From MPNP01 sp965215545 (GTDB lineage: Bacteria; Pseudomonadota; Alphaproteobacteria; Rhodobacterales; Rhodobacteraceae), in assembly GCA_965215545.1 (NCBI GenBank), contig OZ244066.1, forward strand, positions 1 to 64,000: 64,000 nucleotides of DNA, in the 5' to 3' direction. Position numbers and translations under genes: made by a program. Positions 54,196-62,860 of the stretch are shown piece after piece (within the stretch, counting starts at the first letter, position 1; every line of letters starts with the position of its first letter). Under the pieces are notes generated by a model. The model did no database searches. It worked only from the letters and a program-made list of their open reading frames with translations, and was not told the origin of the DNA.

Positions 54196-54360
54196 ATGCA
54201 AGCCGAATACCGCACCGACATCGCCCGGCTGGCAGAAGATATGGCCAACTGGAAGACCGACATGGCCCAGCGCGACAAGGACAATCTGCGCCGGTCGATC
54301 GGTCTGTGGGTCGCGGCTGTGGTGATCATCGGGATCCTTGTCCGCTGGCCGGTCAGTTGA
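54196..54360 (+). CDS. Small coiled-coil protein with C-terminal membrane anchor (family copy 3b)
   Basis: 54 residues: MQAEYRTDIARLAEDMANWK, then TDMAQRDKDNLRRS, then membrane segment IGLWVAAVVIIGILVRWP. The start and the end are nearly identical to the gene at 27021. The middle (ANWKTDMAQRDKDN) matches the 11129/11746 type, so it is a recombinant of two family branches. It starts 28 nt after copy 3a without its own promoter. Confidence 0.58.
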   Translation: MQAEYRTDIARLAEDMANWKTDMAQRDKDNLRRSIGLWVAAVVIIGILVRWPVS

Positions 54361-54415
54361 CCACAAGGCACGGACGGGGCCAACACCGCATGCCAATCAG
54401 TCAAGGGATGCAGCG

Positions 54416-54850
54416 ATGGCTGGATTGACCAAAGCCACGCTGGCCATCCTGGCTGCATCCATCGTGTTTGCCGGCCACCAGGCTCTCTCCCAGACCGTCC
54501 GACTCAATTGCGAAGTCAAACACTACGGGGAGTACTCGCATGGTGAGGCCCGCGCGGTGGCGGAATCCTGGATTCCGCCGCTACCAACCCATGTCATCAG
54601 TGCTGGGCAAAGCGCCCACGTTGAATGGGGCCTGATCGGGTCGGCCCGCGCGGTCAACAACCGGATCTATTTCCAATACCCCCTGTTCAGCGGGGACAGT
54701 CTGAGCCGTGTCGTCAAATACACCTATCTGAACAAGACCGGTGTTCTGATCGGGTTCATGGCCACGGAGGCGGGCGCATGGGGCATCCGGGCCCGCGGCA
54801 AATGCAGATCGAGTGCCTTGACCCCAAAACAGGCGGCAGAGTATTTCTAG
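54416..54850 (+). CDS. Small secreted protein of unknown function
   Basis: 144 residues from ATG 54416. A clear signal peptide (MAGLTKATLAILAASIVFAG, cleavage after QALS-Q region) and two Cys in the mature part (LNCEVKHYG, GKCRSSAL), which could form one disulfide. The remainder reads like a compact beta protein (VEWGLIGSARAVNNRIYFQY). Not recognised. It follows the coiled-coil pair by about 55 nt and may share its transcript. Confidence 0.6.
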   Translation: MAGLTKATLAILAASIVFAGHQALSQTVRLNCEVKHYGEYSHGEARAVAESWIPPLPTHVISAGQSAHVEWGLIGSARAVNNRIYFQYPLFSGDSLSRVVKYTYLNKTGVLIGFMATEAGAWGIRARGKCRSSALTPKQAAEYF

Positions 54851-55260
54851 AAATCCTGAGAGGCCCGCCGATCGTCCCCGAAACAGCTCCAGATCAGTCC
54901 CCAAAACAACCGGAATCCGGCCCCTCCTCAATGTCCATTAAATTCCGTTAACGGACAGTCTGGGGAGAGGCTGGATTTCGGTCGAATGACGGGTGCAAAG
55001 CACCGGTGTTTGGCCGCCCCTGTCCTGCCCGCTGCGGCCCTCATGATCACCGGGCGGCGGGGTCCGACCGCGACCCGGACACGGAGCGCTCACAGAATCC
55101 TGACACACAATTCTGAAACGCACAGATGTGAGGTGAGTTGCAGGGCCGAAAAGGGACTATGACGGTGCATTGTCCGGCGCAGACCTGAGGTATGCTGTTT
55201 CGTCTGCCTCCCTGATTGCCTTCGTCAAATTTGGCACCCTCTGCGGTCGCTGACCGCATC
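54851..55260. other. Gene-free stretch before the IS110 remnant
   Basis: No supportable gene. It leads into the decayed transposase. Confidence 0.45.
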
Positions 55261-56304
55261 GCCCTGGCCCCGGGATGGACACTCGGGGGCCCAGGACCGT
55301 GCCGGTCCGGGTGCTCCTGTGATCCTGTGCTATGAGATCAGCGACGAAGGGGTCTGGCTGGCCCGCACGCTGGCCGACCAGGCCCCGGACATCGCGGTCG
55401 TGGTCATCGATCCTGCCAGCCTGCAGGACAACCGCCGGGCCAAGGCGGTGAAGACGGATCGGATGGATGCCACCCGCATGATCCGGGCCCTGAAGACCTG
55501 GGTTGCCGGGGACAGTGATGCCCTGGCCCCAGTGTGTGTTCCGTCTGTTGCGGACGAGGACCGGCGCCGCATCCAGCGTGAACGTGGGTCGCTCGTCAGC
55601 GAACGTGGGCGTCTTGGCAACCGGATCCGTGGGTTGCTGCCGATGCACGGCATTTTTGACCTCAAGCCACACAAGCGGGACTTTCTGGCGCAGCTGTCCG
55701 TGGTCCGCACCGGGTCTGGCCAGCCCTTGCCACCCCATGCCCGGGCCGAGATCGAGCGCATCCCCCGAGTGCGACGCCGGGGCCGGATGATGCTGGTCTG
55801 TGAGCAGATCACTGTTGTCGATGCGGAACGGGATGCCCTGGTCACATCCGTTGCGGCGGCCGACGTTGACACCGTCGCAGCCAAGGCCGCGCTTCTCGCC
55901 CAATTGCACGGCATCGGCCCCAATGATGCGGCCCTGCTGGCCACGGAGGTGTTCCGTCGGGACTTCCGGAACCGACGCCAGCTGGGCCCAGACTGGACAC
56001 CGATGGGGCGGGCCTGACCTCGGCCCCCTGGAGCAGTGGTGATATCAGCCACGACCAGGGGATCACCAAGGCGGGTCCCGCGAGGATTCGCAAATACCTC
56101 ATCCAGATGGCCTGGCACTCTCTCCGCTTCCAGCCCGAGAGCGCGCTGACGATATGGGACCGGGAGCGCACCCGCGATGGCCATGGCCGCAACCGGAAGC
56201 GCCTGATCATCGCCCTGGCGCCCGCTCTGGTCGCCCCCGCGGTGGGATGTGGGGGGCGGCTGGCCACGGATGGCGTGGTCCCGGACGGTGCCATCATCCA
56301 CTGA
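55261..56304 (+). pseudogene. IS110-family transposase, truncated and frameshifted
   Basis: The DEDD-domain remnant VILCYEISDEGVWLARTLAD and KTDRMDATRMIRAL is readable in one frame to about 56015. HGIGPNDAALLATEVFRRDF marks the helix-hairpin-helix (transposase_20) region. After a frameshift the C-terminal part continues as GITKAGPARIRKYLIQ and MAWHSLRFQPESALTIWDRE. The N-terminal first strand with the initial Asp is missing. Inactive. No terminal repeats expected for this family. Confidence 0.75.
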
Positions 56305-56786
56305 GACCGAAGGGATGCAGAGAGTCCACCATCAACCGGACGCGGTGATGGCGGCAGCCGGGACGAGCGGGCCGCTTGGGGGTTGGGTTCTCCGGCAATG
56401 GAACCGTTATTATGGATGGGTTCCGCTCCCCGGCGTGTCGTTGCCACGAATGTGGGATTGGGGTTACGGGGTTGATGGACCAATCAGCCGACCGAACCGG
56501 ATATGAGTTTGGCGTCACGATCAACAGGATCCTGTGGTGTCCCTGCCGCAGACCGACTGTCGGCAGGGCATGACACGCCGCCCGGATCTCTTGCGCACAC
56601 AGTCCATAACGCGGGAGGACACGATGATTTTGGGTTAAAATGGACGGATTGGAAAAAGAGTTGCACTGCTTGCCCATAAGAATCCCCAACGATATTGGTG
56701 CTTGGTGCTGATTGTTGATTCCCATCTTCTTGGCAGGGTGCTATCCTGGGAAACATACCTCTTGTGGACACCGGGAACAATCAGGC
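56305..56786. other. Gene-free, locally A+T-richer stretch before the methyltransferase
   Basis: No gene. G+C falls around 56630-56760, where the promoter of the restriction-modification pair should be. TATCCT at 56749-56754 is a possible -10 box without a matching -35. Confidence 0.4.
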
Positions 56787-57620
56787 ATGGCCGACAGGAA
56801 GTGGTTTGATGCAATTCATCTGGGCGACTGCATCCAGATGATGGCTGAAATGCCAGAGGAGTGTGTCGATCTGATCGTCACCGATCCCCCGTTCGCGATT
56901 GATTTCAAGGCCACGAGGGCGAATTACAACCGCACGAACGCCCGCGTCCTGCAGGGCTACAACGAAATTGCCCCTGGTGATTATCAGGACTTTACAATTG
57001 CATGGCTCGCCGCCGCCACCCGCGTCCTCAAGGACTCCGGCAGCATGTATATCTTTTCCGGCTGGAACCACTTGAAAGACATATTGATTGCCATTGATTC
57101 ATGTGGCCTTGAAACCATCAATCACTTGATCTGGAAGTACCAGTTCGGGGTTGTGACAAAACGCAAGTACGTCACATCGCACTATCATTGCCTCTATGTG
57201 TGCCGGAATGACCGCAAGCGTCGGTTCTATCCGTATTGTCGGGCTAGCAAGGATGAGCGGACCCCATCCGGCGGATCCGCCCATTACAAGGACAAGGAAG
57301 ACGTATGGGCAATCAACCGGGAGTATTGGAACGGTGCCATCAAGACACCAACGAAACTGCCAGCAGCCTTGATTGAGAAATGTCTGGCCTACTCAAGCCG
57401 ACCGGGTGATACAGTCATGGATCCGTTCCTCGGATCCGGCCAGGTCGCCGTCGTCAGCAAGATGCAGGGTCGTCACTATGTCGGCTTCGAGATTGTCCCG
57501 GAATATCTTGCGTTTGCTCAGGACCGTCTGGAATCCGATACCTACATGATTCGGTCCGATGAAGAACAGGATCGGCCGAACCTCTTTGGTGAACCGCACA
57601 CTCTTGCGCCTGCGGACTGA
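56787..57620 (+). CDS. Type II DNA methyltransferase, beta class
   Basis: Site-specific adenine-N6 or cytosine-N4 methyltransferase. 277 residues from ATG 56787. Motif IV TDPPFAIDF comes first (about 33-41) and the SAM-binding motif I DPFLGSGQVAVVSK comes late (about 211-224), the motif order of the beta class. GSMYIFSGWNHLKDIL and KYQFGVVTKRKYVTSHYHCL lie between. The recognition sequence cannot be told by eye. Its TGA overlaps the ATG of the next gene, as expected for a restriction-modification pair. Confidence 0.88.
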   Translation: MADRKWFDAIHLGDCIQMMAEMPEECVDLIVTDPPFAIDFKATRANYNRTNARVLQGYNEIAPGDYQDFTIAWLAAATRVLKDSGSMYIFSGWNHLKDILIAIDSCGLETINHLIWKYQFGVVTKRKYVTSHYHCLYVCRNDRKRRFYPYCRASKDERTPSGGSAHYKDKEDVWAINREYWNGAIKTPTKLPAALIEKCLAYSSRPGDTVMDPFLGSGQVAVVSKMQGRHYVGFEIVPEYLAFAQDRLESDTYMIRSDEEQDRPNLFGEPHTLAPAD

Positions 57621-58306
57621 TGGAGGACCCAAAGACCATCAGGGCCTTGAAGGGGGCCTGTCGGCGAATGCCCAGATTCTGGGACGGACGAGAAGCAATT
57701 CTGGAGATGAGGGACAATCAATTTCGCCACTGGAGACAAATGGAGTGGATCGGCTTTTATCTTGAATTCCTCTGTGAGCGTGAATTTGGCACCATCCTGA
57801 CCATGCCCGGCAAGACATACGGGAAGACCACATTTGATGCACATGGGCGCATCCCCTGGGACTTCAAGGCCCATGTGTCCAACAGAGGGTTGCACACGGT
57901 CATTGCCAACGATTCCGAAGCGACTGTGAAAGCCCTGGATGACTACGGGCATTACGGCCTCGTCATTGCGATTGGCGAAGCCGAATTCAATGACGAGGAT
58001 CGGACTTTCAAACGCTGGCATGATGAGCTGAAGGGCGGGACAAGTGCCTATGAGAAAAACCGGATCAACAGAGGCGCAAAATCCCGCCGGCGCAAGACGG
58101 AGTTCCTGCTTACAGAGATCCACTTCGTCTGTTTCAATCGGTCAACCCTGCAGGCGTGCAGCGGTACGTTCCAGGCTGGCTTTCGCAATGCTGATGGAGG
58201 AACACGCCGTTCGAAAGTGACAGTCGATACCGACAGGATTCCCAAACCAGCGATCACGGCAACAGAAGTGATTTTCCGACATTCGTCCCCTTGTCCCAGG
58301 GACTGA
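57620..58306 (+). CDS. Probable type II restriction endonuclease
   Basis: 228 residues, coupled to the methyltransferase by TGATG. I do not recognise a named family. A nuclease-like core is suggested by MEWIGFYLEFLCE, then KTTFDAHGRIPWDFKAHV near 72-90 (Asp...Asp-Phe-Lys, a PD-(D/E)XK-like motif with Asp in place of Glu), and a later GLVIAIGEAEFND. The C-terminal basic part (SRRRKTEFLLTEI) may contact DNA. The endonuclease call rests on gene pairing plus this motif. The frame is intact, so the system may be active. A hairpin repeat begins 12 nt after its stop. Confidence 0.65.
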   Translation: MEDPKTIRALKGACRRMPRFWDGREAILEMRDNQFRHWRQMEWIGFYLEFLCEREFGTILTMPGKTYGKTTFDAHGRIPWDFKAHVSNRGLHTVIANDSEATVKALDDYGHYGLVIAIGEAEFNDEDRTFKRWHDELKGGTSAYEKNRINRGAKSRRRKTEFLLTEIHFVCFNRSTLQACSGTFQAGFRNADGGTRRSKVTVDTDRIPKPAITATEVIFRHSSPCPRD

Positions 58307-58318
58307 CCAGACCCGCAT

Positions 58319-58388
58319 ATCTCCATATCTCATGCCCACGCTCCCTCTGGCTGACACCCGACTGTTGCACCTCAGAGTGGCAGTGGGG
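58319..58388 (+). repeat. Dispersed hairpin repeat, copy 3
   Basis: TTGCACCTCAGAGTGG core identical to copy 2. The stem is ACTG/CAGT instead of GCTG/CAGC, a compensatory change that keeps pairing, plus CCC/GGG around a bulged G (58357-58387). Confidence 0.65.
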
Positions 58389-58749
58389 TTCGGGGGAAAA
58401 TGACTGATGGGCAGCCAGCGTGTCCTGCCTTGTGCGAGCTCTGGGGTAGCGCCATGGGGCCTCGTTCCCAAAACTGGTCGGGCAGCCAGCCGGACCGGCA
58501 ATGGCTTCGGCACAAGCCCGGGCCGTGCATTCCATCGCAGAATCCAAGTGCATGTTTGGATTCCATGCCCTTGGCCATGGTCACCGGGCCCACGACTCCC
58601 TGTGCCATCAGGCCGGGGTCTGCCATCATCGATGTCCACACGTCAACGGACCGCCATGGAGCAAGATCCGTTGTTGGCAAACGGGATGCATTTCGTGCAA
58701 GAGCTGTAGTATACGGCCCGCGACGGACCCCGGATGAAGGAGAGATGCC
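58389..58749. other. Gene-free stretch upstream of thiM
   Basis: Contains a perfect hairpin, GAATCCAA/TTGGATTC with an 8-nt loop, at 58540-58563. No thiamine-pyrophosphate riboswitch could be found. The GAAGGAGAG ribosome-binding site of thiM is at 58736-58744. Confidence 0.5.
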
Positions 58750-59538
58750 GTGTACGAACCCTCTGAATTTCTCAAGGCCATGCGCAAGACGGAACCGCTT
58801 GTGCAGAACATCACCAACTATGTGGCGATGAACGTCATGGCCAATGTTCTCCTGGCGGCCGGGGCTGCGCCGGCCATGGTGCACGCCCGGCAAGAGGGAG
58901 CAGAATTCACCGCCCTGGCCTCTGCGCTCACGATCAACATTGGCACGCTGGATCAGGAATGGGTTGAATGCATGGTCCTGGCAGCCGCGGCAGCCAATGA
59001 GAATGGCACCCCATGGGTGCTGGATCCGGTTGCCATTGGCGCCACGGCCCTGCGCCGACAGGCCGGTGAGCGATTGCTCGGGATCGGGCCCACCGTCGTC
59101 CGGGGCAATGCTTCCGAGATCCTCGCGCTGGCCGGCACCGCTGCCGCTGGTCGTGGGGTCGATGCCACGGACACGGTCGCCGACGCCGAGGCTGCGGCCC
59201 GGGAGCTGGCCGCACAGAGCGGTGCGGTCATCGCCGTCAGCGGGGCCGTGGATTACGTCACCGATGGAACCGAGGGCCGGCGGATTGAAAACGGCGATCC
59301 GATCATGTCCCGTGTGACGGCACTCGGATGCTCGCTGACTGGCATCATTGGCGCGTTCCTGCCCACCGGATCACCCTTCGAGGCCACCGTGGCAGCCATG
59401 ACCTATTACGCAGTGGCCGGTGAGGCCGCCGCCCAGCGTGCCGGCGGCGTCGGCAGTTTCCAGATTTCATTCCTCGATGCCCTTGAGGCGCTGAGCGGCG
59501 AGACGCTGGACACCATGGCCAACGTGACCCCGACTTGA
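58750..59538 (+). CDS. thiM: Hydroxyethylthiazole kinase
   Basis: Phosphorylates 4-methyl-5-(2-hydroxyethyl)thiazole, salvaging the thiazole half of thiamine. 262 residues, normal length. Ribokinase-like fold: VQNITNYVAMNVMANVLLAA with substrate-pocket Asn residues, SALTINIGTL, VLDPVAIGATALR, VRGNASEI and the catalytic anion loop ALGCSLTGIIGAF near 192-204. GTG start 58750 with GAAGGAGAG 5 nt upstream. Overlaps thiE. Confidence 0.95.
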   Translation: MYEPSEFLKAMRKTEPLVQNITNYVAMNVMANVLLAAGAAPAMVHARQEGAEFTALASALTINIGTLDQEWVECMVLAAAAANENGTPWVLDPVAIGATALRRQAGERLLGIGPTVVRGNASEILALAGTAAAGRGVDATDTVADAEAAARELAAQSGAVIAVSGAVDYVTDGTEGRRIENGDPIMSRVTALGCSLTGIIGAFLPTGSPFEATVAAMTYYAVAGEAAAQRAGGVGSFQISFLDALEALSGETLDTMANVTPT

Positions 59539-60149
59539 TTCCACCACTCTGTTTTATCACCGATGCATCGGCCCCCCTGCCCATCCCGGAGCAGGCTGAA
59601 CGTGCGGCCCGGGGCGGTGCCCGCTGGATCCAGCTGCGGCACAAGACCCTGTCTCGCCCTGATTTCCAGGAACTGGCCCTGGCGATCCGGCAACGGATTC
59701 GGCCCCATGGGGCCGAACTGATCATCAATGATCACGTCGGTGTGGCCTGTGCCATCGGTGCCTTCGGTTTGCATATCGGTCAGTCCGATGGCGATCCCCG
59801 CATGATCCGCGCCCGGATTGGCCCCGAGGCCATCCTTGGCCTGTCCATCGAAAACGCCAGCCATCTGGCCCATGTCCCGCACGAGACTGTCACCTATCTC
59901 GGTGTCGGTCCGGTCCGAGCCACCCCGACCAAGCCCGACCATGCGCCTCCCATGGGCCTTGCGGGTCTGATGGAGATTGCGGGGGCGACCACCCATCCCT
60001 GCATGGCCATCGGAGGCCTCGGAGCACCGGATACCCCACACATCAAGGCCGCTGGTTGTGCAGGACTGGCGGTTGTCTCGGCGATCGCCCAGGCGGCTGA
60101 TCCCGTGGCGGCAACCCGGGAGATCCTGGACACATGGGTCGGGTCATGA
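59535..60149 (+). CDS. thiE: Thiamine-phosphate synthase
   Basis: Joins the phosphorylated pyrimidine and thiazole to thiamine monophosphate. 204 residues, TIM barrel: CFITDA start, WIQLRHKTLSRPDF with the pyrophosphate-contacting Lys, IINDHVGVACAIGAFGLHIG, VGPVRATPTKPDHAP and AIGGLGAPDTPHIKAAGC. TTG start 59535 overlaps the thiM stop; the stop overlaps thiD. It receives its two substrates from ThiM and ThiD, both in the same operon. Confidence 0.94.
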   Translation: MIPPLCFITDASAPLPIPEQAERAARGGARWIQLRHKTLSRPDFQELALAIRQRIRPHGAELIINDHVGVACAIGAFGLHIGQSDGDPRMIRARIGPEAILGLSIENASHLAHVPHETVTYLGVGPVRATPTKPDHAPPMGLAGLMEIAGATTHPCMAIGGLGAPDTPHIKAAGCAGLAVVSAIAQAADPVAATREILDTWVGS

Positions 60150-60949
60150 TTCCAAATGTCCTGACGATTGCCGGATCGGATCCCTCGGGAGGCGCCGGGA
60201 TCCAGGCTGACATCAAGACCATTGCGGCCAATGGCGGCTATGCAATGGCGGTCATCACCGCACTCACCGCCCAGAACACCCAAGGTGTGCAGGAGGTTGC
60301 CATGGTGGAGCCCGGGATGGTCTCAGCGCAGATTGCCGCCCTGCGTGACGACATTGCCATCGATGCCATCAAGATTGGCATGCTGGGTGATGCAGCGATC
60401 ATGAATGCAGTGGCGGGCAGTCTTGAGGGTCTTGATGTCCCGATCGTTCTTGATCCCGTGATGGTGGCCAAGAGCGGGGATCGCCTGCTGGATACCAGAG
60501 CCGTGGCCACGCTGCGATCCCGCATGGTCGCCATGGCGACAGTCCTGACCCCGAACCTACCCGAAGCAGCGGACCTGCTTGGCCGGCCCGCCGCCACGAA
60601 TCAGGCGGATATGCAGAACCAGGGAACTGAGCTCCTGGCCATGGGCTGCGAGGCCGTCTGCATGAAGGGCGGTCACCTCAAGGGCACCAGTACTGTCGAT
60701 CTCCTCATCAGCCCAGCGGGCTGCAAGGTGCTTGAAGCCCCCCGCATCCAGACCCGCAATACCCACGGCACGGGCTGCACATTTGCCGCCGCACTGGCCA
60801 CGCAGATTGCGCACGGCCATCCTTTGGCAGATGCCGCCCGTCATGCAAAATCCTACATTACAGAGGCAATCCGGGCCGCCGACACCTTGCATGTCGGCAA
60901 GGGGCATGGTCCCGTGCATCATTTCGCTGCCTTGGACAGTGCTCCCTGA
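60146..60949 (+). CDS. thiD: Hydroxymethylpyrimidine/phosphomethylpyrimidine kinase
   Basis: Phosphorylates HMP twice to HMP-PP, the pyrimidine substrate of ThiE. 267 residues from ATG 60146 (MIPNVLTIAGSDPSGGAGIQ, the family start); ATG 60134 in frame is less likely. VITALTAQNTQGVQ, LDPVMVAKSGDRLL, LTPNLPEAADLLG, KGGHLKG and the anion loop RNTHGTGCTFAAAL complete the ribokinase-type site. Last gene of thiMED. Confidence 0.95.
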   Translation: MIPNVLTIAGSDPSGGAGIQADIKTIAANGGYAMAVITALTAQNTQGVQEVAMVEPGMVSAQIAALRDDIAIDAIKIGMLGDAAIMNAVAGSLEGLDVPIVLDPVMVAKSGDRLLDTRAVATLRSRMVAMATVLTPNLPEAADLLGRPAATNQADMQNQGTELLAMGCEAVCMKGGHLKGTSTVDLLISPAGCKVLEAPRIQTRNTHGTGCTFAAALATQIAHGHPLADAARHAKSYITEAIRAADTLHVGKGHGPVHHFAALDSAP

Positions 60950-61023
60950 GGCATTCTGCAGCCGGGAATGGCGGCAGGAGCGACCAGGGACCGACGTGAC
61001 CCCTCCTGCGGTCCGGGGAGTGT

Positions 61024-61422
61024 TCAGGGTCCACAAGCAACAACCTCGATTTCAACATCGAACTCGGGGCGGGTGAAGCCGCTGACGATGATCAGGGTTG
61101 ATGCCGGTGGGATGGCCAGATCCCGGATCCAGTCATCCCGGACCGGCATGTATTGGGTGAATGCATCCCGACTGGTCACATAGGCGGTAATCTTGACGAC
61201 ATCGCTGCGCGCCATACCGGCTTCAGTCAGGATGGCATCAATCGACTGGAAACAGAGCCAGGCCTGGGCGGCAGCCCCGGTGGGCACCTCACCATCGGGT
61301 CCGATGGCGAGCTGGCCCGAGACATGGAGCATCCGACGGCACGCCTCGGTGAGAACGGCATGGCTGTAGCAGGCCAGCGGCGGGTGGAGCGTGGGCGGGT
61401 GGATCGCGGTTCGGTTGGTCAT
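61024..61422 (-). CDS. Rid (YjgF/YER057c/UK114) family protein
   Basis: 132 residues, the usual trimer-forming Rid fold: HAVLTEACRRMLHVSGQLAI, GAAAQAWLCFQSIDAILTEA, KITAYVTSRDAFTQY and VEIEVVACG. RidA proper has a catalytic Arg in the segment before the last strand (P-A-R). Here that position reads PPASTLI, so Arg is absent and imine deaminase activity as in RidA is doubtful. It probably belongs to one of the Arg-less Rid subfamilies. Convergent with the thi operon. Confidence 0.85.
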   Translation of the reverse strand: MTNRTAIHPPTLHPPLACYSHAVLTEACRRMLHVSGQLAIGPDGEVPTGAAAQAWLCFQSIDAILTEAGMARSDVVKITAYVTSRDAFTQYMPVRDDWIRDLAIPPASTLIIVSGFTRPEFDVEIEVVACGP

Positions 61423-61486
61423 GGTCGCAGTGATGGTGGTGCTCGGTCGCGAGCGGCACGGGCAACCGACATTATGACAGCCGGCG

Positions 61487-61516
61487 TTGGCATTGCCAAG
61501 ACGCTCGGATTATGAT
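61487..61516 (+). promoter_or_regulatory. Promoter of the NMT1/THI5-type ABC operon
   Basis: TTGGCA (61487-61492), 18-nt spacer, TATGAT (61511-61516). Transcription would begin near 61523, just before a tandem repeat, about 250 nt upstream of the first gene. Confidence 0.45.
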
Positions 61517-61532
61517 TTATTCGTGGCCCATG

Positions 61533-61566
61533 GGGGACAAGATTGTTCATTGGGGACAAGATTGTT
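61533..61566 (+). repeat. Tandem operator-like repeat
   Basis: GGGGACAAGATTGTT occurs twice (61533-61547 and 61552-61566) with a 19-bp period, close to two helical turns. Each copy contains the dyad ACAA-GA-TTGT. The position just after the likely transcription start suits a repressor site. Confidence 0.5.
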
Positions 61567-61775
61567 GAATCGATCGCATTCAAGGGGCGGTATGCACATG
61601 AAATTGCCTCCGGACTGCCCGGTTGGGCACGTGCCTCCAGTGGATTCATGGAGCGATTCCGCATGGTTCGCTCGGCTCTGTCTACGGTGAAAAGAGGTGG
61701 AATGAGACTGCTCCGCTGGGCTCGGCGAGCTGTGGGGCATCCATTGGATTATGATGTCTTGGAAAGGATTAGATC

Positions 61776-62765
61776 ATGAAGCAAATGACTGGAATTGTGG
61801 CATTCATGCTGCTTGGCAGCAGCATGACAGGGGCCATGGGACTCAAGGAAGTGGCGTTTGGTACCAACTGGCTTGCCCAGGCCGAACATGGTGGATTCTA
61901 TCAGGCGGTTGCCGATGGTACGTATGAGGAGTGTGGCCTTGATGTCGCCATCATCCCCGGCGGTCCGCAGGTCAACAATCGAGCGTTGATGTTGGCCGGC
62001 AAGATCCAGTTCCATATGGGCGGGGATCTGCTGCAGGCATTCAGTGCGGTCAGTCAAGGCATTCCGGTTGTCTCGGTTGCCGCGATCATGCAAAAGCATC
62101 CCCAGGTGATCATTGCCCACCCCGGCAAGGCTTCATCATTCGAGGATCTCAAGGATCTGACACTGCTCATCGGCGACAACGGATTCAGCTCGTTTTACCG
62201 CTGGATGATGGCCGAGTATGGATTCACCGTCGAACAGCGGGTTCCATACACATTCAACCCGGCCCCCTTCCTCGCCGACGAGACGGTCGGCATGCAAGGG
62301 TATCTTTCATCGGAACCCTACGTCGTCGAGAAGCAAGGCGGGTTTGTGCCGGAGGTGTTCCTGATCGCCGATGCCGGGTATTCCACCTATGCAACGACAA
62401 TCGAGGCCATGGCTGACACCATCGCCAACGAACCCGAGGCGGTGACGTGTTTCGTCGATGGATCCATCAAGGGTTGGTACAATTACCTCTATGGTGATCG
62501 TTCAGGAGCGGATGCGCTCATCAAGGCTGACAATCCCGAGATGACAGACGACAAGATTGCCTACGCCGTTGCCAAGATGCTTGAGAATGGCATCGTCGAC
62601 TCCGGCGATGCCATGACCTTGGGCATCGGGGCCCTGACTGACGAAAAGGTCAAGGATTTCTATGACAAGATGATCACCTCGGGTGTCCTGGCTGACGAAG
62701 TCGACTGGCAGGCGGCCTATACGACAGAATTTGTCAACAAGGGCACTGGCATGGATCTCAAATAG
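61776..62765 (+). CDS. ABC transporter solute-binding protein, NMT1/THI5-like
   Basis: Periplasmic receptor, 329 residues with a signal peptide (MKQMTGIVAFMLLGSSMTGA). The THI5/NMT1 opening AFGTNWLAQAEHGGFYQAVA is followed by the GLDVAIIPGGPQVN strand and ligand-side FHMGGDLLQAF. Members of this family bind pyrimidine thiamine precursors (ThiY), riboflavin or sulfonates. Proximity to thiMED makes a thiamine pyrimidine precursor the best guess. A 78-codon frame upstream ends in the ATGA of this start but has no other support. Confidence 0.85.
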   Translation: MKQMTGIVAFMLLGSSMTGAMGLKEVAFGTNWLAQAEHGGFYQAVADGTYEECGLDVAIIPGGPQVNNRALMLAGKIQFHMGGDLLQAFSAVSQGIPVVSVAAIMQKHPQVIIAHPGKASSFEDLKDLTLLIGDNGFSSFYRWMMAEYGFTVEQRVPYTFNPAPFLADETVGMQGYLSSEPYVVEKQGGFVPEVFLIADAGYSTYATTIEAMADTIANEPEAVTCFVDGSIKGWYNYLYGDRSGADALIKADNPEMTDDKIAYAVAKMLENGIVDSGDAMTLGIGALTDEKVKDFYDKMITSGVLADEVDWQAAYTTEFVNKGTGMDLK

Positions 62766-62781
62766 ATCCGCTGTCCACCCC

Positions 62782-62825
62782 GCACCCTGCTGCCCGTTAT
62801 CCGCCGGGCAGCAGGGTGCTTCTTT
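62782..62825 (+). terminator. Intercistronic hairpin/partial terminator
   Basis: Perfect 15-bp stem GCACCCTGCTGCCCG/CGGGCAGCAGGGTGC with an 8-nt loop, followed by TTCTTT. Strong enough to stop much transcription, so the receptor would be made in excess of the ATPase and permease. Confidence 0.75.
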
Positions 62826-62860
62826 GCGTAGCCAGCAGCACAACGACTGAGGAGACGACA

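Noticed and set aside
58307..58749. TPP riboswitch before thiM
   Set aside because: Neither the CTGAGA helix region nor the ACCTGATCTGG-type element is present in either orientation.
61543..61779. 78-codon frame ending in ATGA of the NMT1-type receptor gene
   Set aside because: It begins inside the tandem operator repeat, has no ribosome-binding site and no protein-like pattern; the overlap is probably chance.
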